This document shows positions 35,317-44,154 of a DNA stretch of 64,000 bases, one piece after another. Made by a program: the position numbers and the translations under genes. Where the stretch lies: contig JBGTGQ010000044.1 of assembly GCA_041746635.1 (NCBI GenBank), positions 1-64,000 of the forward strand, read 5' to 3'. A model generated the notes under the pieces. The model searched no databases, was not told the DNA's origin, and saw only the letters and a program-made list of their open reading frames with translations. The DNA is from CAMASH01 sp041746635 (GTDB lineage Bacteria > Verrucomicrobiota > Verrucomicrobiia > Chthoniobacterales > Terrimicrobiaceae). The stretch's first letter is position 1; every line of letters starts with the position of its first letter.

Positions 35317-36435
35317 TTACTTCGACTTCGTCGCTGCGCTGCTGGCGGGCGGCTGCCAGGGCGATGGATTCACCGTCTTGCCCGTCGTGAGCCCAAGTTG
35401 TCCGGCTGTGACAATTTTGTCCCCGGCCTTCACCCCGTCTGTGACCACGGTAAAATCCCCCTGCCGCTGTCCGGGCGTCACCTGACGTTGCGTCACGGTG
35501 TTGTCGGCATTCACGGCAAACACATAAGGCCCCTGCTGGCCAATCATCACGCAGGGTGAGGGAATCACAATGGCCTGGTTCAGCGTGGCCAGGATCAGCC
35601 GCACGTTCACGAACAACCCGGGCCAGAGGGCGGCGTCCTCATTGGCAAAAGTCGCCTGCAACATCAGCGTGCCCGTATCGCTCGCGATGGAATTGTTGAG
35701 GAAAGTCAGCTTGCCGGGGATTTTTTTGTCCGGAGCACCGGGAATCGTCACCTCTACCGCCAGTTCTCCCGAGGTGAAGTACTGCCGCACGCGGTCGAAA
35801 TCGTTTTCCGAAATGGTGAAGGTCACATAGATCGGCTGAATGGTCTGGATGTTGATGAACTTGGTGTTGTTGGCCGTGACCAGATTGCCGGCATCCACCT
35901 CATAGCTGCCCGCCTTGCCATCGATGGGCGAATTGATCGTGCAATACCCGAGGTTGATTTGCGCGCTGGCCAGATCGCCCTCGGCCGTGAGCACATCGCC
36001 CTGCGCATCGAGTTCATCCGCCTCGGCATTCTGCAAATCCGCCAGATCGATGGTCTTGGTCTTATAGAGAGCCTGCTGGCGTTGCAGCGTCACCTGGGCG
36101 TTGGCCAGCTTGGCCTTGGCCGAGTCCAGGTTGCCCTGCGCCTCTTGCAACGCCGCCTGATAAGGCGCGGGATCAATTTGCGCGATCAAATCGCCCGCCT
36201 TCACCATGGCCCCCTGGGCCACGGCAAATTTCAACAAAGTGCCCGTCACCTGCGCCTGCAAGGTCACGTCGGCCACCGTCTGGCAATTGCCAAAGGTGTC
36301 GATGGTCAAAGGCACGTCCTCGGCCTGCGCGGTGGCAAAAGTCACCGGCGGCGCCGGGGCCGGGGCCGGGGTCGGTTTTTTCGCGCAAGAAACAAAGGCC
36401 CACAATCCAAAAACTACCACCGCTGCACGTTTCAT
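35317..36435 (-). CDS. RND efflux periplasmic adaptor lipoprotein
   Basis: The ATG at 36435 gives 372 residues with a lipoprotein signal (WAFVSC, Cys17) and an Ala/Pro-rich spacer. The adaptor domains follow in order: lipoyl half-motif GTLLKFAVAQGAMVKAGDLI, alpha-hairpin (about 95-160), second lipoyl half INSPIDGKAGSYEVDAGNLV, beta-barrel with VTFTISENDFDRVRQYFTSG, and a membrane-proximal end. It links the RND pump to an outer-membrane channel. It is the first gene of the two-gene operon. Confidence 0.9.
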   Translation of the reverse strand: MKRAAVVVFGLWAFVSCAKKPTPAPAPAPPVTFATAQAEDVPLTIDTFGNCQTVADVTLQAQVTGTLLKFAVAQGAMVKAGDLIAQIDPAPYQAALQEAQGNLDSAKAKLANAQVTLQRQQALYKTKTIDLADLQNAEADELDAQGDVLTAEGDLASAQINLGYCTINSPIDGKAGSYEVDAGNLVTANNTKFINIQTIQPIYVTFTISENDFDRVRQYFTSGELAVEVTIPGAPDKKIPGKLTFLNNSIASDTGTLMLQATFANEDAALWPGLFVNVRLILATLNQAIVIPSPCVMIGQQGPYVFAVNADNTVTQRQVTPGQRQGDFTVVTDGVKAGDKIVTAGQLGLTTGKTVNPSPWQPPASSAATKSK

Positions 36436-36927
36436 CCGCCACGGTAGGTAAAGGGGGCGGCGGTCCCTGTCAATTGCGCGTCCGGATTGACGCCCATGAT
36501 AAAGAAGACCGAGCAAATTGATGAGCAAACCCAACACCGCCCTGGCGGCAATTCCGGACCAGTCGCTGGGACGATTGAGAAATCCAGCGGCGCATCAAGG
36601 CGGGGGAAGAATCAAAACATTGGTTGTAATGCCTGCGAAACGGAAGCGCCAGCGCTTGCCCATGAAGTTCATGCTGCTCGTTGTCATCAGCCTGGCCTTG
36701 AAGGGCGGTTGTTCCCACTTCTCCGACTCCAACCGGCCGGATTTATTGGCGATCCGGCTACTGGCAGTGAGTTTACCAAGGCAGTTCAAAAAAACTTTGG
36801 CCACGAAGGAACAAAAAGATCTCAAAGAATTCAGATTGGTCCTCTTGTGCTCTTTGAGTTCTTTCGCGGCCACGAATCGCACCATTCCCGAGGGCTACCG
36901 GAAAATCATGCGTCGCAGAAGGGGAGT
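36436..36927. other. 492-base gap with no convincing gene
   Basis: Open frames exist on both strands but none has a recognisable domain or a convincing start. The only clear structure is the inverted repeat at 36798-36876. The 36480-36700 part may be decayed coding sequence, but I cannot assign it. Confidence 0.5.
36798..36876. repeat. Short inverted repeat related to the GxxExxY cassette ends
   Basis: The left part TTGGCCACGAAGGAACAAAA (with GATCTCAAAGAA) and right part TGCTCTTTGAGTTCTTTCGC (with GGCCACGAA) are imperfect complements around about 15 bases. Both resemble the ends of the 18477-18925 unit, but there is no gene between them. Confidence 0.55.
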
Positions 36928-37458
36928 TTACAGAGCTAGGACATCTGCTAAATTCCGCCCCGCCTTGAAAAGCTCCCGCTCGCCTAGCGGCATGGACTGA
37001 AAACGCTGGCGTAGCCTGGTGGCTTCGATTTTTCCCAAGGCCAGCAAAGCCCGCACGAGAGCCAGATCCTTGTCCCGCCCAACCACAATCTTCACCGCAG
37101 CCAGATCGTAAGGATCAAGGCAGTCCACATCGGAAAAGCCTTCCAGCGGAATGAGCCGATTCTCCCATCCCGGCGGCAGAGTACGCGTGATATCCGGATG
37201 TACAATATCGGCGTGGTAGCCATTCGTGGATTCGAAAAGACTGTTGGCGCCAATCGCCTCGGTAAGAACATTCGCAATCTGCTGGCCCGTGGGCTCCAGT
37301 AAAAAATCCGCATCGAAGGTCGTCGTCAATGGCCCGCCCTGCTCGCCAAGATCGGGGAAACTTGGAAGCAGAGACGAGGAACCCAGCACAAGAACCCTTT
37401 CGCAATGGCTCAGGGCCTTTGTGACCTCGACCAGATGTTTCAGTGCGCGTAGCTGCAT
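36928..37458 (-). CDS. DUF6036-like nucleotidyltransferase-fold protein
   Basis: The 176-residue protein has a possible nucleotidyltransferase core: LVLGSSSLL (G26-S27) and TFDADFLLEP (D49, D51), then YHADIVHPDI, GWENRLIPLEG and CLDPYDLAAVKIVVGRDKD. This is the pattern of the DUF6036/AbiEii-adjacent group. It overlaps by 19 bases the gene before it, which encodes a 106-residue unknown protein. The paired overlapping layout is typical of toxin-antitoxin or two-part nucleotidyltransferase modules. Function unproven. Confidence 0.65.
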   Translation of the reverse strand: MQLRALKHLVEVTKALSHCERVLVLGSSSLLPSFPDLGEQGGPLTTTFDADFLLEPTGQQIANVLTEAIGANSLFESTNGYHADIVHPDITRTLPPGWENRLIPLEGFSDVDCLDPYDLAAVKIVVGRDKDLALVRALLALGKIEATRLRQRFQSMPLGERELFKAGRNLADVLAL

Positions 37459-37760
37459 TCCAAAATAAAGGGCCGTCGTTCCATCGCGGTCAGCACTCCT
37501 GCGAACGGCGCAAACTCGCGCTCGTGTTCCGCCCCTTCGCCCTCCTCTCGCAGCAGGGCCAGCAGGTCCGTCATGCTTTCGGGCGAGTGCCGTGCCGCCG
37601 AGATGCGGTCATGCCATTCCCTCAGCTTGTGTTGCTGATCGCTGCCGTTGGCGATCCAGCGCGCGATATTTGCCAGCCCAACTTCCAGCAACGCCGGATC
37701 GCGCTCAATTTTGTCTGCAATCAACCGGGACATCCCGAGGCGGTCGAGTCGTTCTGGCAT
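37440..37760 (-). CDS. Unknown 106-residue partner of the DUF6036-like gene
   Basis: A helical, charged protein (RLGMSRLIADKIERDPALLE, LREWHDRISAARHSPESMTD). I recognise no family. It is upstream of and overlaps the nucleotidyltransferase-like gene by 19 bases, so the two are surely coexpressed and translationally coupled. An antitoxin-like or specificity role is possible but only inferred from the layout. Confidence 0.6.
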   Translation of the reverse strand: MPERLDRLGMSRLIADKIERDPALLEVGLANIARWIANGSDQQHKLREWHDRISAARHSPESMTDLLALLREEGEGAEHEREFAPFAGVLTAMERRPFILECSYAH

Positions 37761-37818
37761 AGAAGGAAACTACCACAGGTCCCTGCTGGATAACACGGAT
37801 TCTTGCGGAAGAAAATTT

Positions 37819-37871
37819 ACAGAAGGAAACGAAGGGAACAAGGGTCACAGAATTTCCCCGTTTCCTTCTGT
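37819..37871. repeat. ACAGAAGGAAACG inverted repeat
   Basis: ACAGAAGGAAACG at 37819-37831 and CGTTTCCTTCTGT at 37859-37871 are exact complements with 27 bases between. It lies between divergent genes and resembles a dispersed repeat type of this group. Confidence 0.6.
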
Positions 37872-37924
37872 AGAATAGATTTCCTGCCTTCCTTAGAGGC
37901 CCATTGGCAGATAGCGTTTGTGCC

Positions 37925-38857
37925 GTGAAGATCCTGCCCGAGTCCGACTGGCGCGCCCGGGCCGCCGCCCACGAAGCGAGGGTGCGTCCCTGGGTGGAAC
38001 CCCGTCTAGCCCGCATGTCGCGGCATGAACGCCATCCGGTGGAGGATTTTCTTTTTGAATATTATTCCTACCGCCCCGCCCAGCTCCTGCGCTGGCATCC
38101 GGGTCTTGGTTTCGCGTTGGAGAACGGCGACGAATATCTCATTCACAAAGGCTATGGCAGATTCCCGGCAGGCGTGATCGCCGATCCTTCGACCATCGCC
38201 CCGCACCGCCAGGACAGCATCTGCTGGCTGCGCGACCTGCTCTCTCTCACCGCTTCGCGCCCTGCGGGCACGGGATGCTTCGGCTTGCACGAATGGGCCA
38301 TGGTTTATCGCGCGGAAGCCGTGCGGCATGAACAATGGCCCCTACGCCTTCCCTCCGCTGAAATCGCCCGTCTGGTCGAGGAAACCGGACCCCGCTGCAC
38401 CCATTTCGACGCCGTGCGTTTTTTCACCCCCGCCGCGCGTCCGCTCAACAAATACCAGCCCACCCGCGCGACCGTGACGGACTTCGAGCAGCCGGGCTGT
38501 CTGCACGCCAACATGGACCTTTATAAATGGGCCATCAAACTCCAGCCCTTCTCCGCCTCCGCATTGGTGGCGGATTGCTTCGAGTTGGCCCGCGAAATCC
38601 GCACGCTCGACATGCGGGCCAGTCCTTACGACTTTTCCGCCATGGACCTCAAACCCGTCCGCATCGAAACTCCCGAAGGCCGCGCTCAATACGAAACCGC
38701 GCAGCGCGACTTCGCCCAACGGGCCGGCCCGCTCCGCCGCCGACTTATCGCCGCGTGTGACGAAATTCTTTCCTTGGTGCCCTCGGTGGCCTCTAACTCG
38801 CCGTCCCGCTCGGATCTTCGCGGCGCTCCGGTGGTGGTTAAGTTTGTAACGACATGA
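37925..38857 (+). CDS. Conserved protein of unknown function (sometimes labelled 3-methyladenine DNA glycosylase)
   Basis: From the GTG at 37925 the product is 310 residues: WRARAAAHEARVRPWVEPRL, VEDFLFEYYSYRPAQLLRWH, and LHANMDLYKWAIKLQPFSAS. Database neighbours of this type in Verrucomicrobiota are, as I recall, often named 3-methyladenine DNA glycosylase; I see no helix-hairpin-helix glycosylase motif to support that. The last 20 or so residues (SPSRSDLRGAPVV) are encoded by repeat-like sequence. It overlaps alr by 4 bases and is probably cotranscribed. Confidence 0.65.
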   Translation: MKILPESDWRARAAAHEARVRPWVEPRLARMSRHERHPVEDFLFEYYSYRPAQLLRWHPGLGFALENGDEYLIHKGYGRFPAGVIADPSTIAPHRQDSICWLRDLLSLTASRPAGTGCFGLHEWAMVYRAEAVRHEQWPLRLPSAEIARLVEETGPRCTHFDAVRFFTPAARPLNKYQPTRATVTDFEQPGCLHANMDLYKWAIKLQPFSASALVADCFELAREIRTLDMRASPYDFSAMDLKPVRIETPEGRAQYETAQRDFAQRAGPLRRRLIAACDEILSLVPSVASNSPSRSDLRGAPVVVKFVTT

Positions 38858-39936
38858 CCATCCCGGCCGACCTTCGCACTTGGGCGGAAATCGATCTCTC
38901 GGCTTTTCGACATAATCTGCGCGTCGTGCGCGAAAAAGTCGGACCGCGCCCGGGCATCATGGCCGTGGTCAAAGCCAACGGCTACGGCCACGGCATGACC
39001 GAGGTCGCCGCCGCCATTGCCGATCAGGTCGAACTCTTCGGCGTGGCCAATGTCGCGGAAGCGCGGGACCTGGCTGATTTGGGCCGCGACATTCTGCTCC
39101 TGAGCCCCTCCCTGCCCGCCGAACGCCGCGAGGTGATCGAACGCCGCTGCGTCGCGACGATATCCAGCGCCGTCGAGGCGGCGGAATACGCTGGCGGGCG
39201 CGTTAACTTCAAAGTGGATACCGGTATGGGACGCATCGGTTGCTGGCAGGAGGAGGCTGTGCAGGAACTCCGCGCCATCATAAATTTCAAAACCGTGGAA
39301 CTTCATAGCATCTCCACTCACCTCCCTTCTTCGGACGAGGATGAGTCCTACACGCTGGCCCAACTCGAGCGTTTCGCAAAGCTGGCCACCACGTTTCGCC
39401 AGCTGGCTCCGCAGGCAAAAATCCACGTGCTCAACAGCGCGGGCATCCTGCGTTTTTCCGATCATGCCTACGACTTGGTGCGACCGGGCCTTTTGCTCTA
39501 CGGCAGCGCGTATCCGGCGGAGTTTCAAGCGTCCCTGCACCCCGCCTTGACTTGGAAAACCCGGGTGTTGCTGGTGCGGGAAGTTGGAGCCGGGCGCAGC
39601 GTGAGTTATGGACGAACATTCACCACGCCGCGAACCATGCGCATCGCATCACTCGCGGTCGGTTACGCGGATGGTTTCCCCCGGCAAGCCTCCGGACAGG
39701 GCGCGGAAGTTCTCATCGGCGGCCACCGTTTTCCGGTGCTCGGACGCGTGACCATGGACCAGATCCTGATCGATGTGACCCAGGCACCGGAAACCAAGGC
39801 CGGCGACGAAGCCGTGCTCATCGGACGTCAGGATGGCGAGGAAATATTCGCCCGCGATCTGGCCGGGCGGGCCGGAACCATCTCGTGGGACATCTTCACC
39901 GGCATCACCGGCCGGGTGAAAAAAATTCACGGCTGA
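38854..39936 (+). CDS. alr: Alanine racemase
   Basis: A 360-residue fold-type III PLP enzyme: RTWAEIDLSAFRHN start, PLP lysine in AVVKANGYGHG (K40), and the second catalytic base in VSYGRTF, with LAVGYADGFPR and HRFPVLGRVTMDQILIDVT. It makes D-alanine for peptidoglycan. It overlaps the upstream gene in an ATGA. Confidence 0.95.
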   Translation: MTIPADLRTWAEIDLSAFRHNLRVVREKVGPRPGIMAVVKANGYGHGMTEVAAAIADQVELFGVANVAEARDLADLGRDILLLSPSLPAERREVIERRCVATISSAVEAAEYAGGRVNFKVDTGMGRIGCWQEEAVQELRAIINFKTVELHSISTHLPSSDEDESYTLAQLERFAKLATTFRQLAPQAKIHVLNSAGILRFSDHAYDLVRPGLLLYGSAYPAEFQASLHPALTWKTRVLLVREVGAGRSVSYGRTFTTPRTMRIASLAVGYADGFPRQASGQGAEVLIGGHRFPVLGRVTMDQILIDVTQAPETKAGDEAVLIGRQDGEEIFARDLAGRAGTISWDIFTGITGRVKKIHG

Positions 39937-39994
39937 GCGGGCATCCGGAAGGTTCCGGCATTGTCCTAGAGAGATGCGAGCCCTCGCAGCCCAA

Positions 39995-40014
39995 GGCGGC
40001 AAGGGCCTGCCGCC
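39995..40014. terminator. Hairpin between convergent alr and the spermidine-synthase-like gene
   Basis: GGCGGCA and TGCCGCC surround a 6-base loop. It lies 58 bases after the alr stop and 10 bases from the opposing gene's stop, so a bidirectional role is possible. It lacks a T-run. Confidence 0.4.
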
Positions 40015-40023
40015 CTCCCGGCT

Positions 40024-40743
40024 CTAGGAGTATTTGCGCGCGAGATAAACGATGCTGGCAGATTCCCGCTCTTGCAATGGATTGTAAAAAGTGACGACGC
40101 AGGATTTGGTCTCCACGAAAACCTCCCCCAGGGCGTGGAGGAAACCCTGATCCACGGGGGCATCCGACCACATGGCAAAGACGCCGCCTGGGTGGAGGTG
40201 ACGCGCGAGGTTTTTTAATCCTTCCGGTTCGTAGAGTGCGCCGTGACTGGGGTGCAGCACATGTCGCGGAGTGTGATCAATATCGAGGAGAATGGCGTGA
40301 AAACGCCGCGAGGGATTTTCGGGGTCGAGGCCGACTGAGCGAACCTGAGCGAAAAAGTCCGCCTCAACAAACCGGCATCGCGCATCGTCCGTGAGTTCCT
40401 TTCCCAGAGGCACAAGCCCGGCGGTGTGCCATTCGATAACGGGAGCTAAGAAATCAATCACGACGAGGGACGCAACCCGTGGATCGGCCAACGCGGCACG
40501 GGCGGTGTAGCCAAGGCCAAGCCCGCCCACCACGATATCAAGCGCGCCGCCTTCCACCGCACCGAGGCCCAACGTGGCCAGAGCGACCTCCACTTCGTGG
40601 AAGAGACTCGACATGAGAAATTCGTCGCCCAGTTTGACCTCGTAAATATCGGTCTGGTCGAGGGAGGGAATGCGGCGACGGCGCAGGGAGAGTTCACCCA
40701 GCGCGGTGTCGCGATGGTCGAGTTCCTCGAAGTTAAGGCCCAT
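40024..40743 (-). CDS. Spermidine synthase-like methyltransferase-fold protein
   Basis: The 239-residue protein has a glycine-rich SAM-type loop DIVVGGLGLGYTARAAL and a following acidic residue in SLVVIDFLAPVIEW. The segment FHAILLDIDHTPRHVLHP is the DxxD-like region where polyamine synthases bind the amine. It lacks the typical spermidine synthase N-terminal beta domain in full, so substrate is uncertain. It is 61 bases after slyD on the same strand. Confidence 0.7.
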   Translation of the reverse strand: MGLNFEELDHRDTALGELSLRRRRIPSLDQTDIYEVKLGDEFLMSSLFHEVEVALATLGLGAVEGGALDIVVGGLGLGYTARAALADPRVASLVVIDFLAPVIEWHTAGLVPLGKELTDDARCRFVEADFFAQVRSVGLDPENPSRRFHAILLDIDHTPRHVLHPSHGALYEPEGLKNLARHLHPGGVFAMWSDAPVDQGFLHALGEVFVETKSCVVTFYNPLQERESASIVYLARKYS

Positions 40744-40803
40744 GGAAACCGGATGCTACAGCGCCTTTTCGTCTGATCCTTCCCACCCTTTGCATGAGGC
40801 AAC

Positions 40804-41274
40804 TCAGTGATGATGTCCTCCGGGACCGTGGACATGCCCGTGGGCGATTTCCTCCTCGGTGGCGGGACGGACTTCGCGGACGGTGACATCAAAATTCAGG
40901 GTTTCCCCGGCCAGCGGGTGATTGGCGTCGAGCGTCACTTCATCACCGGCGATTTTCGTGACCGTGACCACCTGTTGGCCGGCCTGGAGCTGCATGCCTT
41001 CCTTGAGGTTGGGCACGCCTTGGATTTTTGAACGAGAAACTTTCGTAAGTTTCGCGTCATCCCGCAGACCGTAACCTTCGGCGGGCTCAACTTTTACCTT
41101 TAAGGAATCGCCGACCTTTTTGCCATTGAGCGCTTTTTCCAATCCGAAAACGATCTGATCGTTGCCGTGGATGTAGGCCAGGGGTTCTCCTCCGTCGGAG
41201 GAATCGAGCGTTTTACCACCGTCGTCGGTGAGGGTGTAATCGATGCTGACAACTTTGCCGGATGTGATTTGCAT
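40804..41274 (-). CDS. slyD: SlyD-like FKBP peptidyl-prolyl isomerase
   Basis: The 156-residue protein has the SlyD layout: VVSIDYTLTDDGGKTLDSSD, LAYIHGNDQIVFGLEKALNG, then GDSLKVKVEPAEGYGLRDDA, an inserted chaperone flap, and NHPLAGETLNFDVTVREV. The tail EIAHGHVHGPGGHHH is a short histidine-rich metal-binding end. It folds proline-limited proteins and may supply nickel. Confidence 0.92.
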   Translation of the reverse strand: MQITSGKVVSIDYTLTDDGGKTLDSSDGGEPLAYIHGNDQIVFGLEKALNGKKVGDSLKVKVEPAEGYGLRDDAKLTKVSRSKIQGVPNLKEGMQLQAGQQVVTVTKIAGDEVTLDANHPLAGETLNFDVTVREVRPATEEEIAHGHVHGPGGHHH

Positions 41275-41325
41275 GGTGGTTTTTCCTAGTTGCCACGGCG
41301 GTTGGCAACCGCAAAACCGGAATTC

Positions 41326-41832
41326 TTACCGCGAGGTCTTCACAATCCGGCCGGCGTCGTAGCCTTGCTCCACGGCGGACTGCACGATTTGGGCGTAGAG
41401 CTCTTCTCGCATACCGGGCGATCTGGCCAGGATCCAGAGATAGCGACGGGAGGGATGACCGACCAACGCCCATTGGTAGGCCGGATCGAGTCCGATGACC
41501 CAATAATCGCCGCCGATCGGCCCGCCAAACGAGACCTTCAGCTTCGCGTTTCTGCTACCTCGCACCACGGTGGCCCGGCCCTTGACCTGCTCGATGGAAC
41601 CCCCCCGGCGCTTGCAGGCGTTCAGCACGGCAATCGAGCCGTCCTCGCGGGGAAGATATTCGGCCGTGACCTGCCCCGTGCAGTTTCGCTGAAACCAATT
41701 TGGATACCGCGCAATCTCATGCCATTTTCCGGAGTAGCGAGTGAGATCAATCCCGCTCACGGTCTGGAGAGGCGGACGCGAGGCGCAACCGCAAAGGAGT
41801 GCCAGGAAAAGCAAAGAAAGTGCTTTTGGCAT
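41326..41832 (-). CDS. blc: Outer-membrane lipocalin (Blc-like)
   Basis: A 168-residue lipoprotein with lipobox LLCGC (Cys16). The lipocalin hallmark is YSGKWHEIARYPNWFQRNC, followed by VTAEY, the middle strand segment IGGDYWVIGLDPAYQWALVG and WILARSPGM. Blc proteins bind fatty acids or lysophospholipids at the outer membrane. A single gene, 51 bases before slyD's start on the same strand. Confidence 0.9.
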   Translation of the reverse strand: MPKALSLLFLALLCGCASRPPLQTVSGIDLTRYSGKWHEIARYPNWFQRNCTGQVTAEYLPREDGSIAVLNACKRRGGSIEQVKGRATVVRGSRNAKLKVSFGGPIGGDYWVIGLDPAYQWALVGHPSRRYLWILARSPGMREELYAQIVQSAVEQGYDAGRIVKTSR

Positions 41833-41934
41833 AAGAAGTCAGGATACGTCATTCCGCCCGTTTTGCCGGGAAATTTGTTACAGTTTTTCCATCCGGGACG
41901 ACCACGCGGGGGTGCACACGCGATTTGCAAAGTT

Positions 41935-42009
41935 ATGACAAATATCTTTTACATTATCGGCGTCATTGTCGTGATCGCGGTCATCCTCAAATTCGTGGGC
42001 ATCTATTAG
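41935..42009 (+). CDS. 24-residue single-helix membrane peptide
   Basis: ATG at 41935 to TAG encodes MTNIFYIIGVIVVIAVILKF plus VGIY: a complete membrane helix with polar ends. Similar 24-25 residue peptides opening with a NIFYIIGVIVVI-like string are familiar from many Gram-negative genomes. It is too short for usual gene calls. Function unknown. Confidence 0.55.
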   Translation: MTNIFYIIGVIVVIAVILKFVGIY

Positions 42010-42162
42010 CCTAAAGGCATAGTTGATGGTTGAGTGTTGAGGGTTGAGAGAATGAAATTGAGCGGCGCACGCCGGAAGTCCAAGTCACCGAGTGTGTCCG
42101 CCAATTCGTGGCTATCGTTGACATTGAACCTCTCAACAATCAACTCTCAACCAACAACACTC
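42010..42162. repeat. GATGGTTGAGTGTTGAGG inverted repeat, copy 1
   Basis: The left part (CCTAAAGGCATAGTTGATGG, TTGAGTGTTGAGGGTTGAGA) is complemented imperfectly by the right part (GAACCTCTCAACAATCAACT, CTCAACCAACAACACTC) over about 150 bases. Related copies are at 51691-51850 and 49024-49104. Confidence 0.65.
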
Positions 42163-42169
42163 TTTCCTG

Positions 42170-43783
42170 TTAGCCCGCCGTGAGGGCCGCCCGCTCGTTG
42201 CCCAGCCCGCCGGTTTTTTCCAGAAAATAATCATAGCCGCCGGGATACGCCAGCACGGTCCCGGCGTTGACGTGCAGGACCTTGGTGGCGAGTTGGCGAA
42301 TGAAATGCACGTCGTGTGAGATGAAAACCAGCGTGCCTTCGTAGTTTTCGAGGGCCAAGATGAGGGACTCGACCGTGAGAATGTCGAGATGCGTGGTTGG
42401 CTCGTCCATGAGGAGGAGATTCGGCGGATCGACCAGAAATTTGATCAGATTGAGCCGGGTTTTTTCGCCACCGCTGAGCACGGCGGTTTTCTTATAGACC
42501 TCTTCTTTGCGAAATAAAAACGAGCCCAGCACGCCGCGGGCCTCATCCTCGCGCAATGTGCCGTTGCTGCTGGCGATGACTTCCTCGAGGACGGTTTTCG
42601 CGGGATCGAGGGTGGCGGAACGATGCTGGCTGAAATAGCGGATAACCGCGTTGTGACCGGGATTGCACACGCCTTTCTGGAACTCCACTTCGCCGGCGAG
42701 AATTTTCAGCAGGGTGGATTTTCCCGCGCCGTTGGGACCGACCAGAACCGTGCGTTCGCCACGTTCGATGGTCAGATCGAGTCCTTGGTAAACCTTGTTT
42801 GATCCGTAAGCCATGTGGATGCCTTCCAGCGAAATGGCGCGCTGTCCGCCCCGGGGCGGCGGGGGGATCTGAAACCGGAAGGGTTTACGCGGCGGGAGAG
42901 GTTTTTCGACGCGTTTGATGCGCTCGATCTGCTTGAGTTTGCTCATGGCCTGCGAGGCCTTGGAGGTCACCTGGCGGAAACGATCCACAAATTCCTGCAA
43001 GCCTTGGATCTCTTTTTGCTGATTTTTATAAGCCGCGAGCTGTTGCTCATAATTCGCCTCGCGCTGTTCGAGATAGGCGGCGTAGTTGCCCTGGTAGGAA
43101 ATCAGGCGTTGCTCGGAAATCTCATAAACCGTCTCGACGATTTCATCCATGAACTCGCGATCGTGGGAAATCAGCAACACGCCGCCGGGGTAGGACTTCA
43201 AATAATTTTGCAGCCAGAGCAGCGAAAGCAGATCGAGGTGGTTGGTCGGTTCGTCGAGCAGCAAAAGATCCGGCTCCGTCACCAGCAGACGCGCCAGATG
43301 CGCGCGCATGATCCAACCCCCGCTCATCTCCCCGGCCTTGCGGTTAAAATCCGTCTCGCGATAACCGAGCCCCTTCAACATGCGCTTGGCCCGCGCTTCA
43401 CGCTTGGGATCGTTCAATTCCTCCAGGCGCGTCGTGGCCGCGTGGTGGTCAATGCTGTCCCCCTGCCCGGCTTTTTCCAGATCTGCAATCTTTGCCTCGA
43501 GTTCGGTCCCTTCGCCGGCGCGGCCCGTGGCCACATCAAGGACGGATTCGTCGCCCATGGCCTCGGCCTCCTGCGGCAGATAGCCGAACGTGATCCACTC
43601 GTCGTACTCCGCCACACCCGCATCCGGTTCGGTTTCCTTGAGGATCACGGAAAAAAGCGTGGATTTCCCGGCCCCGTTCGGCCCGACGAGGGCCACGCGT
43701 TCGCCGTAATTGACCTGCATGGCGGCGTTCTCAAACAGAGTCCGGCCGCCGACAGTCACTTTCAAATCTCGAATGGTCAGCAC
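42170..43783 (-). CDS. ABC-F family ATPase
   Basis: From the GTG at 43783 the protein has 537 residues: two ATPase domains, each with Walker A GPNGAGKST, a signature (MSGGW in the first, LSGGEKTR in the second) and LLLDEPTNHLD / LLMDEPTTHLD. They are joined by a charged linker (YLEQREANYEQQLAAYKNQQ). No membrane segments. ABC-F proteins act on the ribosome. The linker and length resemble YbiT/Uup-like housekeeping members rather than resistance proteins. The ATG at 43852 is less likely. Confidence 0.9.
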   Translation of the reverse strand: MLTIRDLKVTVGGRTLFENAAMQVNYGERVALVGPNGAGKSTLFSVILKETEPDAGVAEYDEWITFGYLPQEAEAMGDESVLDVATGRAGEGTELEAKIADLEKAGQGDSIDHHAATTRLEELNDPKREARAKRMLKGLGYRETDFNRKAGEMSGGWIMRAHLARLLVTEPDLLLLDEPTNHLDLLSLLWLQNYLKSYPGGVLLISHDREFMDEIVETVYEISEQRLISYQGNYAAYLEQREANYEQQLAAYKNQQKEIQGLQEFVDRFRQVTSKASQAMSKLKQIERIKRVEKPLPPRKPFRFQIPPPPRGGQRAISLEGIHMAYGSNKVYQGLDLTIERGERTVLVGPNGAGKSTLLKILAGEVEFQKGVCNPGHNAVIRYFSQHRSATLDPAKTVLEEVIASSNGTLREDEARGVLGSFLFRKEEVYKKTAVLSGGEKTRLNLIKFLVDPPNLLLMDEPTTHLDILTVESLILALENYEGTLVFISHDVHFIRQLATKVLHVNAGTVLAYPGGYDYFLEKTGGLGNERAALTAG

Positions 43784-43911
43784 GCGGGGAGCACACGGTC
43801 TCTGCGCCTTCCAAGCAACCAAAAACAGGATGCCGTCCCATTTCTTTCTCATTCTTATTTTCTTGAAACGTCTAGAAGTTGAGTTAAATTTCCTGCTGAA
43901 GCCGCCGTCCC

Positions 43912-44154
43912 ATGAAAATCAAATTCGGAACCCAGCTCGAAGATGACATTTACAGTCGGTTAAAGATGGCCTCGGCCAAAGAAAGACGGCCCATCGGAGA
44001 AATCGTCCAGCACGCTCTGGCCGACTACTTGCAAAAACAAACGGCGAGCCGGGGCGGGAAATCCGGTCTGGCCCGCCTCCTGGAGTCCGACCCCCTGCGG
44101 ATCACGCCGGAACAATTCCGGCAGAGTATGGAAGCTGACTTTTGGGACCAATGA
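43912..44154 (+). CDS. Antitoxin of a PIN-domain pair (ribbon-helix-helix-like)
   Basis: The 80-residue protein reads MKIKFGTQLEDDIYSRLKMA then SAKERRPIGEIVQHALADYL, typical of a ribbon-helix-helix DNA-binding antitoxin. The C-terminal ITPEQFRQSMEADFWDQ probably clamps the toxin. Its stop overlaps the next gene's start (ATGA). Confidence 0.8.
   Translation: MKIKFGTQLEDDIYSRLKMASAKERRPIGEIVQHALADYLQKQTASRGGKSGLARLLESDPLRITPEQFRQSMEADFWDQ

Noticed and set aside
36480..36720. Open frames on both strands in the 36.4-36.9 kb gap
   Set aside because: No recognisable motif, no consistent start, and composition does not favour one frame.
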